The position numbers and the translations under genes are program-made. A model generated the notes under the pieces. That model had not been told where the DNA came from. It was given only the letters and a program-made list of their open reading frames with translations, and made no database searches. Of a stretch of 64,000 nucleotides of DNA, positions 49,351 through 58,254 are shown in pieces. Source of the stretch: Herbidospora mongoliensis (lineage in GTDB: Bacteria > Actinomycetota > Actinomycetes > Streptosporangiales > Streptosporangiaceae); assembly GCF_001570545.1 (NCBI RefSeq), contig NZ_BBXD01000009.1:806001-870000 (forward strand), read 5' to 3'. Within the stretch, counting starts at the first letter, position 1. Each line of letters begins with the position of its first letter.

Positions 49351-50001
49351 CTAGTCGAGGTCCGCCAGACCTTTTTCGATCGCGTACCTGACCAGCTCGA
49401 CCCGGTTGTGCAGCTGGAGCTTGCTCAGGGTGTTCTGCACGTGGTTCTGGACCGTCCGGTGCGACAGCACGAGCCGTTCGGCGATCTGCTTGTACGACAG
49501 CCCCTTCGCCACCAGCCGCAGCACCTCGGTCTCCCGGTCGGTGAGCCGGGGGCCCTCCTCGGCGGCCTTCGGCTGGGCCGCCAAGCGGCGGTACTCCCCC
49601 AGCACCAGCCCGGCCAGGCCGGGGGTGAAGACGGCGTCGCCCTTGGCGGTGCGGGCCACGGCCTCCAGGAAGTCGGCCTGGCTCGCCGACTTCACCAGAT
49701 AGCCCGACGCGCCCGCCTTGACCGCCTCCAGCACGTCGTCGTGCTCGGCGCTGGCCGACAGCACCAGCACCTTGGGCGGGTTCTCCGAGGCGCCCAGGCC
49801 CCGGGCCACCTCGACCCCGGGCAGGTCGGGCAGCTGGAGGTCGAGGACCACCACCTCGGGCCGCACGGCCGCCGCCACGCGCAGCGCCTGGCGGCCCTCG
49901 CCGCAGGTGGCCACGATCTCGTAGCCCGCCTCGGCGAGGTCGCGGGCGACGCCCTCCCGCCACATCGGGTGGTCGTCGACGACCATGACGCGCACGCTCA
50001 T
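49351..50001 (-). CDS. NarL/FixJ-type response regulator
   Basis: A 216-residue regulator with an N-terminal receiver domain: acidic DDH pocket (VMVVDDHPMWREG), phosphoacceptor Asp in VVVLDLQLPD and Lys in GYLVKSAS. The C-terminal LuxR helix-turn-helix is LTDRETEVLRLVAKGLSYKQIAERLVLSHRTVQNHVQNTLSKL. It overlaps the kinase gene by 4 bp (ATGA), so the two form one system. Confidence 0.95.
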   Translation of the reverse strand: MSVRVMVVDDHPMWREGVARDLAEAGYEIVATCGEGRQALRVAAAVRPEVVVLDLQLPDLPGVEVARGLGASENPPKVLVLSASAEHDDVLEAVKAGASGYLVKSASQADFLEAVARTAKGDAVFTPGLAGLVLGEYRRLAAQPKAAEEGPRLTDRETEVLRLVAKGLSYKQIAERLVLSHRTVQNHVQNTLSKLQLHNRVELVRYAIEKGLADLD

Positions 50002-51113
50002 GGCGCCACGATAACCATCTCGATCTCGGTCCCATCAGGGGAGGAGACAATCGTGACCGAGCCGCCCAGGGCGGCCACCCGGCCCCTGATCGCCTGGGAG
50101 ACGCCCAGGCGGCCCGCCCGTGCCGCCTCCTCCAGACGGCCCTCGGGGATGCCGGGGCCGTCGTCGCGGACGGTCACCGTCACGGCCCCGTCTTCGGCCT
50201 CGACCAGGATCCACGTCTTCGTGCCCTCGGGGCAGTGGTGGTTGACGTTGCTGAGGGCGTTGGCGACGGCGGCCTCCAGCTCGTCGACGGTCCTGGCGGG
50301 CAGGTCGACCGGGGTCGCCGGGGTGGCGACGGTGACCGTGGCGGAGGCGTGGCGGCGCAGCGCCTCGTTGAGGTCGGCCCTCTCGGCCACGCGTGGCCGG
50401 GGCGCGGTGCGGACCAGCTCGCGCAGGACGGCCTCCTGCTCCCCCGCCAGCCGGCCCAGCTCGGCCGCCTCGCCGCCGATCTCGGCGCCTCTGCGCTGGA
50501 CCAGGGCCAGGACCTGGAGGACCGAGTCGTGGATGCCCCGGGCCAGGCGTTCGCGTTCGCGTCCGGCCGCCTCGATCTCCACGGCCTGCTGCATCAGCGC
50601 GTCGGCCTTGCGGGAGAGCTGGGCGACGTGGCCGATCACCACACCCGCCAGGAACAGCAGCACGGCGCCGTTGACCTGGACGGTGTTCAGGTCGAGCACG
50701 CCGACCCCGCGCAGCCAGATGTCCAGCGCGGCGATCACCGCCGCCGCCACCGCCCCGGCGCGGCGGCCCGCGTAGACCGCCCAGGCGACCACCGGCGCGG
50801 CCACCCACGTCGCCGTGATCGGCATGCTGCCGCGCTCGCCGTCGAAGCCCTGGACCCAGATCGACGACAGCAGGCAGGCGCCGGTGACGACCAGGTCGGC
50901 GGTCAGCAGCGGCCAGCCCCGCAGCCGGTCCCGCGCGTAGGCGTAGGTGGCGAAAGCCGTCCAGGCCGCCATGAGGGTGAACACCGCCCAGGCGGCGATC
51001 GGGTCGTCGTAGCCGTCGGCCTCGACCAGGAGCACGCCCGCGTAGCCGAGCGAACACACCCGGAATACGGCGATAGCCCGCCAGAAGGGGGTCTCGATGC
51101 TCATTTCGGTCAT
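49998..51113 (-). CDS. Membrane histidine kinase, HPK7 (DesK/NarX) type
   Basis: A 371-residue sensor with about four to five transmembrane helices in the first 150 residues. The HisKA_3 dimerisation motif is ERERLARGIHDSVLQVLALVQRRG, with His as phosphoacceptor, and the ATPase domain has EAAVANALSNVNHHC (N box) and VTVRDDGPGIP (G1 box). ATG 51113 or 51104 are the likely starts; the open frame extends further upstream but without membrane-protein character. It resembles the Streptomyces MacS class; the signal is unknown. Confidence 0.92.
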   Translation of the reverse strand: MTEMSIETPFWRAIAVFRVCSLGYAGVLLVEADGYDDPIAAWAVFTLMAAWTAFATYAYARDRLRGWPLLTADLVVTGACLLSSIWVQGFDGERGSMPITATWVAAPVVAWAVYAGRRAGAVAAAVIAALDIWLRGVGVLDLNTVQVNGAVLLFLAGVVIGHVAQLSRKADALMQQAVEIEAAGRERERLARGIHDSVLQVLALVQRRGAEIGGEAAELGRLAGEQEAVLRELVRTAPRPRVAERADLNEALRRHASATVTVATPATPVDLPARTVDELEAAVANALSNVNHHCPEGTKTWILVEAEDGAVTVTVRDDGPGIPEGRLEEAARAGRLGVSQAIRGRVAALGGSVTIVSSPDGTEIEMVIVAP

Positions 51114-51214
51114 CGTACGACTACATAACGAACAGAGCATGAACCCTCGAAAGGGACAAAGACACCCAATGGAGCGATGTAATAATTTTGTTGCAACCAC
51201 AACCGGGAGAACGC

Positions 51215-52057
51215 ATGTCCCATATCAACCACTTCTCGCATGGGGCCCTGACACCGCTCCTCGCGTACCTGATGTCCGTCGTCGGCTCACTGCTGGGCCT
51301 CATCTTGACCGCCAGGGCCCGCTCCGCACAGGGCGCCTCGCGGTATCGCTGGCTCGCCGGGGGCGCGCTGGCCATCGGCGGAACCGGCATCTGGGTCATG
51401 CACTTCATCGCCATGATGGGCTTCGACGTCACCGGTAACGAGATCCGTTACAACGTCGGGCTGACCGTGGTCTCAGCGGTCGTCGCGGTCGCCGTGGTCT
51501 ACGGCGGTCTGCACGTCGTCTCGACGGGCGAGGGCTTCCCGCGTCTGCTCGCCGGCGGCCTGCTGGCCGGCGTCGGCGTCGGCACCATGCACTACCTGGG
51601 CATGTTCGCGATGAGCATGGCGGGCACCCTCGCCTTCGACCCGCTGCTGGTCGCCCTGTCGGTCCTGATCGCGATCGTCGCGGCCACCGTCGCGCTCTGG
51701 TTCACGCTGAAGGTCAACGGCCCGCTGGCCACCGCCGGCGCCGCTCTCATGATGGGCGTGGCCGTCACCGGCATGCACTACACGGGCATGTACGCCCTCA
51801 GCGTCGCCCCCGGCGACAAGGCGATCTCGGGCGCCACGGCCATGGACTTCCTGCTGCCGCTCATCGCCGGGATCAGCCTGATCACCGTGGGTCTGCTGCT
51901 CGCCATCCTGCTGTCGCCCTCGGCGCGGGAGATGCGCGAGGACAGCGAACTCCTGGAGCGCCTGCAGCAGCGGCGCACCGCCCCGCCTCCCCCGCCGGTG
52001 CCCTCCAGGGGACACCGCAAGCCGGAGGGCGACGACCTGTTCACGCCGCGCAGGTAG
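51215..52057 (+). CDS. MHYT-domain integral membrane sensor
   Basis: A 280-residue, seven-helix protein with three copies of the MHYT motif: WVMHFIAMMGF, GTMHYLGMFAMS and TGMHYTGMYALS, thought to bind copper and sense a diatomic gas. No GGDEF, EAL or kinase output domain is attached; the C-terminal 45 residues are a Pro/Arg-rich cytoplasmic tail. GGGAG lies 5 nt before the ATG. Divergent from the histidine kinase gene by 101 bp, so the two could share control. Confidence 0.93.
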   Translation: MSHINHFSHGALTPLLAYLMSVVGSLLGLILTARARSAQGASRYRWLAGGALAIGGTGIWVMHFIAMMGFDVTGNEIRYNVGLTVVSAVVAVAVVYGGLHVVSTGEGFPRLLAGGLLAGVGVGTMHYLGMFAMSMAGTLAFDPLLVALSVLIAIVAATVALWFTLKVNGPLATAGAALMMGVAVTGMHYTGMYALSVAPGDKAISGATAMDFLLPLIAGISLITVGLLLAILLSPSAREMREDSELLERLQQRRTAPPPPPVPSRGHRKPEGDDLFTPRR

Positions 52058-52085
52058 TTCCCGCGCGGCGCGGCAGGAGGGGTTC

Positions 52086-53111
52086 TTAACCGAAGAAGAC
52101 CTCGGCCTCGGCGTAACGGTGGACGGGCACCGTCTTCAGCTCGGCCGTCGCGGCGTCGAGGCCGCTGCGCACGATCTCGGTGCCCTGGAGGCCGACCATC
52201 TTGCCGAAGTCGCCCTCGTGGACGGCGTCGATCGCGGCCAAGCCGAAGCGGGTGGCCAGCACGCGGTCGTACGCCGTCGGGGTGCCGCCGCGCTGGATGT
52301 GGCCGAGGACCGTGGTGCGGGCCTCCTTGCCGGTGCGCTTCTCGATCTCCTGGGCGAGACGGTCGCCGATGCCGCCGAGGCGGACGTGGCCGAACGCGTC
52401 GAGCTCGCCGACGGTCGTCTCCATCTGGCCGTCGATCGGGTGGGCGCCCTCGGCGACCACGATGATCGGGGCGTAGCGGATCTTGAAGCGCGACTCGACG
52501 TATTCGCAGACCTTGTCGATGTCGAACGGCTTCTCGGGGATCAGGATGACGTTGGCGCCCGCGGCCATGCCGGCGTGCAGGGCGATCCAGCCCGCGTGAC
52601 GGCCCATGACCTCGCAGATCAGGGCGCGGTGGTGCGACTCGGCCGTGGTGTGCAGCCGGTCGATGGCCTCCATCGCGATGTTGACCGCGGTGTCGAAACC
52701 GAAGGTGTAGTCGGTCGCGTTGAGGTCGTTGTCGATCGTCTTCGGCACACCCACGACGTTCACGCCACGGTCGAAGAGCTGCTTGGCGACGCCAAGGGTG
52801 TCTTCGCCGCCGATCGCGACCAGGGCGTCGATGCCGTGGCTCGCAAGGTTCTCCTTGATGCGCTCGACGCCACCCTCGATCTTGATCGGGTTGGTGCGCG
52901 ACGAGCCAAGGATGGTGCCACCACGCGGCAGGATGCCGCGGACCGTCTGCACGTCGAGGGGCATCGTGTCGCCCTCGAGCGGGCCACGCCAGCCGTCGCG
53001 GAACCCCACGAACTCGTGACCGTAGACGCCGACACCCTTGCGGACCACGGCCCGGATCACGGCGTTCAGACCGGGGCAGTCGCCGCCACCGGTGAGCACT
53101 CCAATACGCAT
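52086..53111 (-). CDS. pfkA: 6-phosphofructokinase (group III)
   Basis: Phosphorylates fructose 6-phosphate, 341 residues. It has LTGGGDCPGLNAVIR, LGSSRTNP, VPKTIDNDLNATDYTFGFDTA and MGRHAGWIALHAG. The phosphoryl-donor loop reads GGEDT and the next motif PKTIDND; Asp and Lys at these two positions are those found in pyrophosphate-dependent enzymes, though close actinomycete ATP enzymes share them, so the donor is uncertain. ATG 53111 begins the family match. Divergent from glpK across a DasR-like site. Confidence 0.95.
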   Translation of the reverse strand: MRIGVLTGGGDCPGLNAVIRAVVRKGVGVYGHEFVGFRDGWRGPLEGDTMPLDVQTVRGILPRGGTILGSSRTNPIKIEGGVERIKENLASHGIDALVAIGGEDTLGVAKQLFDRGVNVVGVPKTIDNDLNATDYTFGFDTAVNIAMEAIDRLHTTAESHHRALICEVMGRHAGWIALHAGMAAGANVILIPEKPFDIDKVCEYVESRFKIRYAPIIVVAEGAHPIDGQMETTVGELDAFGHVRLGGIGDRLAQEIEKRTGKEARTTVLGHIQRGGTPTAYDRVLATRFGLAAIDAVHEGDFGKMVGLQGTEIVRSGLDAATAELKTVPVHRYAEAEVFFG

Positions 53112-53192
53112 GTCGGGTTCCTCCATATGAGATAGCGCGGCCAGACTGTGTCTGGACGCCGACGGTGGCATTCTGCCGTGACGGCGCAACAA

Positions 53193-53204
53193 TGGTCTAG
53201 ACCA
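53193..53204. promoter_or_regulatory. DasR-type (dre) operator between pfkA and glpK
   Basis: TGGTCTAGACCA is a perfect 12-bp palindrome and equals the core of the dre consensus ACTGGTCTAGACCACT, bound by the GntR regulator DasR and relieved by glucosamine 6-phosphate. It lies 14 bp before the glpK GTG and 82 bp before pfkA. Confidence 0.8.
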
Positions 53205-53218
53205 AAAAGTGAGGCGCC

Positions 53219-54673
53219 GTGGCGGTTTTGGCGATAGACGCTGGTACGACGGGCGTGACCGCACTCGTGGTGGGTGAGGACGGCCACATCGACTCTCGCG
53301 GATACCAGGAATTCGAGCAGCGATTCCCGGAACCCGGCTGGGTCGAACACGCGCCCGACGACATCTGGCGCGCGACGCTGGCAGCCTGCCGCACCGCTCT
53401 GGCCAGGGCAAGCACCACTGTGCGGTGCGTCGGACTGACCAACCAGCGCGAGACGGCCGTGCTGTGGAACGCCACCACTTTGGACGCCCCCCGCAATGCC
53501 ATTGTGTGGCAGGACCGGCGGTCCTCCGACATCTGCGCCCGCCTTCGTGAGGAAGGTCACGAACCGCGTGTGACCGAACTCACCGGCCTGCGGCTCGACC
53601 CCTACTTCACCGGCACCAAGCTGACCTGGCTGGCCGAGCACGATCCGGAGGCCTGGGCGGCGAAGGACCTGGCCATCGGCACGGTCGACAGCTATCTGGT
53701 GGCACGCCTGACCGGCGGCGCCCGCCACGTGACCGACCCCTCGAACGCGTCCAGGACGCTGCTCTACGACATCCACGCGGGCGCCTGGTCGCCCGAGCTG
53801 TGCGACCTGTTCGGGGTGCCCATCGAGGCGCTCCCCGAGGTGGTGCCGAACTACGGCGAGTTCGCCCGTACGAGCCCCGACCACTTCCTGGGGCTCGACC
53901 TGCCGATCAGCGGCATGGCCGGCGACCAGCAGGCGGCCCTGTTCGGCCAGACCTGCTTCGAGGTGGGCGACGTCAAGTGCACGTACGGGACCGGCTCCTT
54001 CGTCCTGGTCAACACCGGGCGCGAGGCGGTGGGCTCGGACGCGGGGCTGCTGACGACGGTCGCCTGGCAGGAGCCCTCGGGCGAGCTCACCTACGCCCTG
54101 GAAGGGGCGATCTTCGTCACCGGCGCGGCGGTGCAGTGGCTGCGCGACGGGCTCGGCCTGATCGGGACGGCGGCCGAGTCGGAGGAACTGGCCCGGTCGG
54201 TGCCCGACGCGGGCGGCGTGGTGTTCGTGCCCGCGCTCACTGGCCTGGGAGCGCCACATTGGGATCCGGACGCCCGGGGAACGATCACCGGCCTCACACG
54301 GGGTACCACTAAGGCACATCTGGCCCGCGCGACGCTCGACGCGATCGCCTACGAGGTGCGCGACATCGTGGCCACCATGTCGGAGGAGGTGACCGTGCTC
54401 AAGGCCGACGGCGGCGGCAGCGCCAACGACCTGCTCATGCAGGTCCAGGCCGACCAGCTCGGCATCCCGGTCGAACGGCCGAGGATCCAGGAGACGACCG
54501 CGCTGGGCGCGGCGTTCCTGGCCGGTCTGGGCGCGGGCGTGTGGTCCACCCGCGAGGAACTGAAACACACCTGGCAGCTCGACCAGCGGTTCGAGCCGGG
54601 CCCCCGCGACGAGCGGGCCTACGACGACTGGCTGCGCGCGGTGCAGCGGTCTCGGGGGTGGGCCGCGCGGTGA
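53219..54673 (+). CDS. glpK: FGGY-family carbohydrate kinase, glycerol kinase type
   Basis: Phosphorylates glycerol to glycerol 3-phosphate. At 484 residues it shows DAGTTGVTALVVGEDG, CVGLTNQRETAVLWN, IVWQDRRSSD, ISGMAGDQQAALFGQ, CTYGTGSFVLVNTG and KADGGGSANDLLMQVQADQLG. A second glycerol kinase may exist elsewhere, since no glpF or glpD is here. GTG 53219 follows GAGG by 4 nt. Its stop overlaps the next gene as GTGA. Confidence 0.93.
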   Translation: MAVLAIDAGTTGVTALVVGEDGHIDSRGYQEFEQRFPEPGWVEHAPDDIWRATLAACRTALARASTTVRCVGLTNQRETAVLWNATTLDAPRNAIVWQDRRSSDICARLREEGHEPRVTELTGLRLDPYFTGTKLTWLAEHDPEAWAAKDLAIGTVDSYLVARLTGGARHVTDPSNASRTLLYDIHAGAWSPELCDLFGVPIEALPEVVPNYGEFARTSPDHFLGLDLPISGMAGDQQAALFGQTCFEVGDVKCTYGTGSFVLVNTGREAVGSDAGLLTTVAWQEPSGELTYALEGAIFVTGAAVQWLRDGLGLIGTAAESEELARSVPDAGGVVFVPALTGLGAPHWDPDARGTITGLTRGTTKAHLARATLDAIAYEVRDIVATMSEEVTVLKADGGGSANDLLMQVQADQLGIPVERPRIQETTALGAAFLAGLGAGVWSTREELKHTWQLDQRFEPGPRDERAYDDWLRAVQRSRGWAAR

Positions 54674-57216
54674 GTGCCGACCTCCGAGGCGACTTAGCCG
54701 GGTTCCTGCGCCGCCCCTGGTTCTGGCGGCGCGACCAGCAGCTCCCCGTCGTGCTGGTGACCGGCAGCGGCGCGCCCGCCGTCGTCGCCGAGCTGACCGC
54801 GCCGTTCGCCGACCACCTGCCGACCGCGCTGATCCGCGACGGCGAACACGGCTCGGTGCTCGCGCTGGTGGCGGCGCTCACCGGGCCGCGCGGCCAGCTC
54901 GCCCGGCCGGTCGGCGGTTCGTTCCTGCCGCCGCCCCGGTTCCCGCTGGCCCAGTTCGTGGCCTGGGCCGCGACGCAGCGGCACCCGCCGGAGCCGCAGT
55001 CCCACGAGGGATATCAGGACTTCCGCAAGCGGCTTCGCGACCGGCGGCGCGGCCCCGCCGACGCGTCGCTGCGGGTGGCCGCCGACTTCTTCATCGGCCG
55101 GGCCGCGCTGACCTGGGTGCCGATCGGCACGATCGTGACCTGGCTGCTGGCCGGGCCGACCGACCTGGTGGGCGTGCTGCCGTGGGTGCTGGGCGCGCTG
55201 GTGGCCGTGCTCGGCGTCGGCGCCCAGGGCCTCGCGTCGCTGCGGGGCTCGTTCTTCTTCGGCTGGTTCCGCCGCCAGCCGGTGCTGCGCCGCCACCGCT
55301 GGGAGAGGCTCGCCTGGTACGCGCTGCGCCTGGCCAACGCCTCGCCGGAGGAGCTCGAACGGCTGGCGGTCAACGCGATGTGCGAGGACCTGCGGCAGGC
55401 GTACAAGAAATGGCGCATCCCGTGGCCGAGCTGGGGGCGCGGGCTCTACTGCCTGCTGCGATTACAGGTCAGCGATCCCCACGGGGTGAACGCCCGGTTC
55501 CTGCGGCTGCTGGAGGACGCCGCCGCGCTGACCGGTCACCCGGTCCCGGTGGTCGTGGTCGCGGCGGTGCCCGACGAGCTCGCCGACCCCCGGCCGATCG
55601 CGGCGACCCCGCTCGCCGACATCACCGGTCACGTCGGCACATGGCGGCGGGAGCACCGGCGCCGCCGGTTGCCGGTCCGGCTGGTGATCGGGCCCGGCGA
55701 CCACGCCGCCCACCCGGGCGTCCCCCACCGCTTCCGGCCCATCAAGCACCAGGCGCGGGCGTGGATCTACTGGGCGGTCGTGCTGGCGGTGCTGCCCGGC
55801 CTGATCATCGGGTTCGTCGTCATCAACCTGTCGGAACGCACGGCCCACTGCGGCGGTCTCCCCTACGTCGACCGCATGGGCAGCGAGTGCGTCGGCGTGG
55901 TCAACGCCGCCGACGAGGCCCCCGAGGGCCTGTTCGCCAAGCCGATCGCCGATCTGGTCGCCCGCATCGACGTCAACAACGCCTACGCCGTCGAGTCGGC
56001 GCAGTACGTCACCCTGGCCCTCTTCGGCGAATATTCGGTGCGGCAGACCGCCCAGGACGACACCCGATTCCCCAGCATGGTCTCCGAGCTGACCGCCGCC
56101 GAGGAATACCAGCGCACCCTCCAGAACCCGCTGCGGCTGCGCATCCTGATCGTCAACGCGGGCGACAACTACGCCCACGGCGGCCGGGCCGCCGACCTGG
56201 TCGCCCGGCTGGCCGACGACGACCCCCACCTCGTCGGCGTGGTCGGCCTCGGGCGCAGCGTCGGCGGGGTCGAGCAGGCGGTCGACCGGTTCGACGCCGC
56301 CAAGATCCCCCACATGACCACCACCGCCACCGCCGACGACCTCGGCGTCGTCGGCGACCGGCCCTCGCCCTACTTCTTCCGCGTCGGCCCGACCAACTTC
56401 CGCGAGGCGACCCTGTCGGCCCGGTTCGCCAAGCGCACCCTCGACGCCGAGACGGCGGTGATCGTGCAGGACGGGACGGCCGACGACACCTACACCAACA
56501 ACCTGGCCGACGACTTCGCCGACGCCCTGACCACCGAGAAGGTCGACCCGGGCCGGCCGGTCGCCTACGGCAACTCACGTGAGGGCATGTCGGGCGCGGT
56601 CTCCACGGCCTGCGCGCGTAAGGCCGACGTCTTCATGTACGCCGGTCGCGCCCGCGAGTTCGTCGGCTTCCTCAAGGCGCTGGAAGGCAGCAGCGCGTGC
56701 AGTGCCGGGGTGCTCAAGGTGGTCGCCGGCGACGACGTGATCAGGGTGGTCGCCGACCACCGGGCCGAGATCGCCGCGATGAGACAGGTGGAGGTCTACT
56801 ACGTGGCGCTGGCCAGCCGGGAGATGTGGGGCGAGGTGAACCCGACCGGGTTCGTCAGCGCGCTGCGCGCCGGGGCCCACGCCGACCTCGCCGACGACAA
56901 CCTGATCCTGACCTACGACGCGGTCGACGTGGTCTACCGGGCCGCCGACCGCGCCTTCCTGCCGGGTGACGAGCTGCCCAGCAGGGGCGACGTGCTCTAT
57001 CGGCTGGCCCGCACCTCGGGCCCGTCGGCGTGGAACGGTTCGAGCGGCGTCATCGACTTCGGCCACGGCGAACGGCACGACCCGGTGAACAAGGCGGTCG
57101 GCATCATCAAGGTCGCCGACCAGCCGACACCGCCGCTGGTCCGCTGCGGACCGCTCGACGCCGACGAGCCTCCCACCACCGACGAGCTCTGCGCCAAGCT
57201 GCCCGATGCTCCCTAG
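54670..57216 (+). CDS. Membrane protein: degenerate P-loop-like domain fused to extracellular type-1 periplasmic-binding domain
   Basis: An 848-residue protein not matched to any characterised family. About residues 20-145 form a cytoplasmic region with PVVLVTGSGAPAVVAEL, like a Walker A strand-loop without the Lys-Ser/Thr. Two helices (about 147-187), a second cytoplasmic region (about 190-364, with VPVVVVAAVPDELAD) and a third helix (about 365-386) follow. Residues 390-848 resemble branched-chain-amino-acid-type binding proteins (VGVVGLGRSVGGVEQAVDRFDAAKIPHM, YFFRVGPTNFREA, AVIVQDGTADDTY). No ABC partner adjoins. Two TTA codons (54694, 55462) suggest bldA dependence. Translation is coupled to glpK by GTGA. 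Confidence 0.8.
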   Translation: MSADLRGDLAGFLRRPWFWRRDQQLPVVLVTGSGAPAVVAELTAPFADHLPTALIRDGEHGSVLALVAALTGPRGQLARPVGGSFLPPPRFPLAQFVAWAATQRHPPEPQSHEGYQDFRKRLRDRRRGPADASLRVAADFFIGRAALTWVPIGTIVTWLLAGPTDLVGVLPWVLGALVAVLGVGAQGLASLRGSFFFGWFRRQPVLRRHRWERLAWYALRLANASPEELERLAVNAMCEDLRQAYKKWRIPWPSWGRGLYCLLRLQVSDPHGVNARFLRLLEDAAALTGHPVPVVVVAAVPDELADPRPIAATPLADITGHVGTWRREHRRRRLPVRLVIGPGDHAAHPGVPHRFRPIKHQARAWIYWAVVLAVLPGLIIGFVVINLSERTAHCGGLPYVDRMGSECVGVVNAADEAPEGLFAKPIADLVARIDVNNAYAVESAQYVTLALFGEYSVRQTAQDDTRFPSMVSELTAAEEYQRTLQNPLRLRILIVNAGDNYAHGGRAADLVARLADDDPHLVGVVGLGRSVGGVEQAVDRFDAAKIPHMTTTATADDLGVVGDRPSPYFFRVGPTNFREATLSARFAKRTLDAETAVIVQDGTADDTYTNNLADDFADALTTEKVDPGRPVAYGNSREGMSGAVSTACARKADVFMYAGRAREFVGFLKALEGSSACSAGVLKVVAGDDVIRVVADHRAEIAAMRQVEVYYVALASREMWGEVNPTGFVSALRAGAHADLADDNLILTYDAVDVVYRAADRAFLPGDELPSRGDVLYRLARTSGPSAWNGSSGVIDFGHGERHDPVNKAVGIIKVADQPTPPLVRCGPLDADEPPTTDELCAKLPDAP

Positions 57217-58166
57217 AGCAGCACGCAGGTCGGGGTCGGCACGGCCAGCACCTGGCCGGTCGGCTCCGGCACGCCGTTGACCAGCCTGAAGTGGACGACG
57301 TCGCCACTTCGCTGGTTGGCGACGTAGAGGTCGGCTCCGTCGATCGCGAAGTGGCGGGGCCAGTCGCCGCCGCAGTCGACCTCGGCGACCATCTTCAGCG
57401 TCTCGGGGTCGAAGACGCTGATGGTGTTGGGACCCCGGTTGGCGACGTAGAGCCGGTCGCCGTGGAGCTGGATGTGGGACGGGTAGTTGACGCCGTCTCT
57501 GCCGGTCGCGGCGACCTCACCGGTCGGGTTCCAGTGGCGGTCGAAGGCGTGGACCTGGCCGTCGAGCTCACCGGCGACGAACCAGCCGGTCGAAGCGCTC
57601 ACCAGGTGGCGGGGGCCGGTGCCCGGGGTGAGCGCCACGGGTTCGAGCTCGGTGACGTCGGTGCGGACGCGCCACTGGCGGATCTGGTCGGCGCCCAGGT
57701 CGGTGACGTAGAGGATGCCGGCCTCGAAGGTGGCCTGGTGGGCGTGGGGGCCGCGCTGGCGCTCGGGGTCGGGGCCGCCGCCGTCGTTCGGGAAGAGCAG
57801 CGGCGGGCCGGTGAACAGGCCCTCCTCGTCGAGCGAGTGGAGGGCCACCATGCCGTCGGCGTAGTTGGCCACGGCCAGCCAGTTGTCGGCGACGGCCACG
57901 TGGCAGGGGGAGCCGCCGCCGCTCGACCGGGTCGCGAGGCGCTCGGGGTCTTCGGTGGCGCTGAACGCGGTGATCGTGCCGGGGTCGGACTCGCCCACGG
58001 CGTAGAGCACCGGGAGTGAGGGGTGCACGGCGAGGAACGAGGGGCCGGAGACGGCGGCGGCGCCGGTCTCGGTGAGTGCCCCGGTTCCGGCGCGGACGGC
58101 GACGGTCACGCCCGGCCCCGCCCCTCCGGTGTCGGGCGTGTAACCCCCGATGTAGACCGTGTTCAC
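57213..58166 (-). CDS. Lactonase family beta-propeller protein
   Basis: A 317-residue seven-bladed propeller of the YbhE/6-phosphogluconolactonase family. MNTVYIGGYTP at the start, FLAVHPSLPVLYAVGE, GGGSPCHVAVADNWLAVANYADG, GPHAHQATFEAG, GTGPRHLV and YVANRGPNTISVFD mark successive blades. No signal peptide. The substrate is not proven for most members. Its stop shares CTAG with the upstream convergent gene; 88 bp separates it from the divergent MarR-GNAT gene. Confidence 0.92.
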   Translation of the reverse strand: MNTVYIGGYTPDTGGAGPGVTVAVRAGTGALTETGAAAVSGPSFLAVHPSLPVLYAVGESDPGTITAFSATEDPERLATRSSGGGSPCHVAVADNWLAVANYADGMVALHSLDEEGLFTGPPLLFPNDGGGPDPERQRGPHAHQATFEAGILYVTDLGADQIRQWRVRTDVTELEPVALTPGTGPRHLVSASTGWFVAGELDGQVHAFDRHWNPTGEVAATGRDGVNYPSHIQLHGDRLYVANRGPNTISVFDPETLKMVAEVDCGGDWPRHFAIDGADLYVANQRSGDVVHFRLVNGVPEPTGQVLAVPTPTCVLL

Positions 58167-58219
58167 GTCGCTCCTTCGAACAGGCGGGCAGGTTTCGAAC
58201 CCTAGCGCATCCGCATTAT

Positions 58220-58236
58220 CGTTGCCTCAGTCAACG
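58220..58236. promoter_or_regulatory. Candidate MarR operator
   Basis: CGTTG-CCTCAGT-CAACG (58220-58236), an inverted repeat of the TTG-N7-CAA type used by MarR proteins, lies 18 bp upstream of the MarR-GNAT start and within the divergent lactonase promoter gap. Confidence 0.55.
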
Positions 58237-58254
58237 TTTCGCTTGAGGAGAGCA

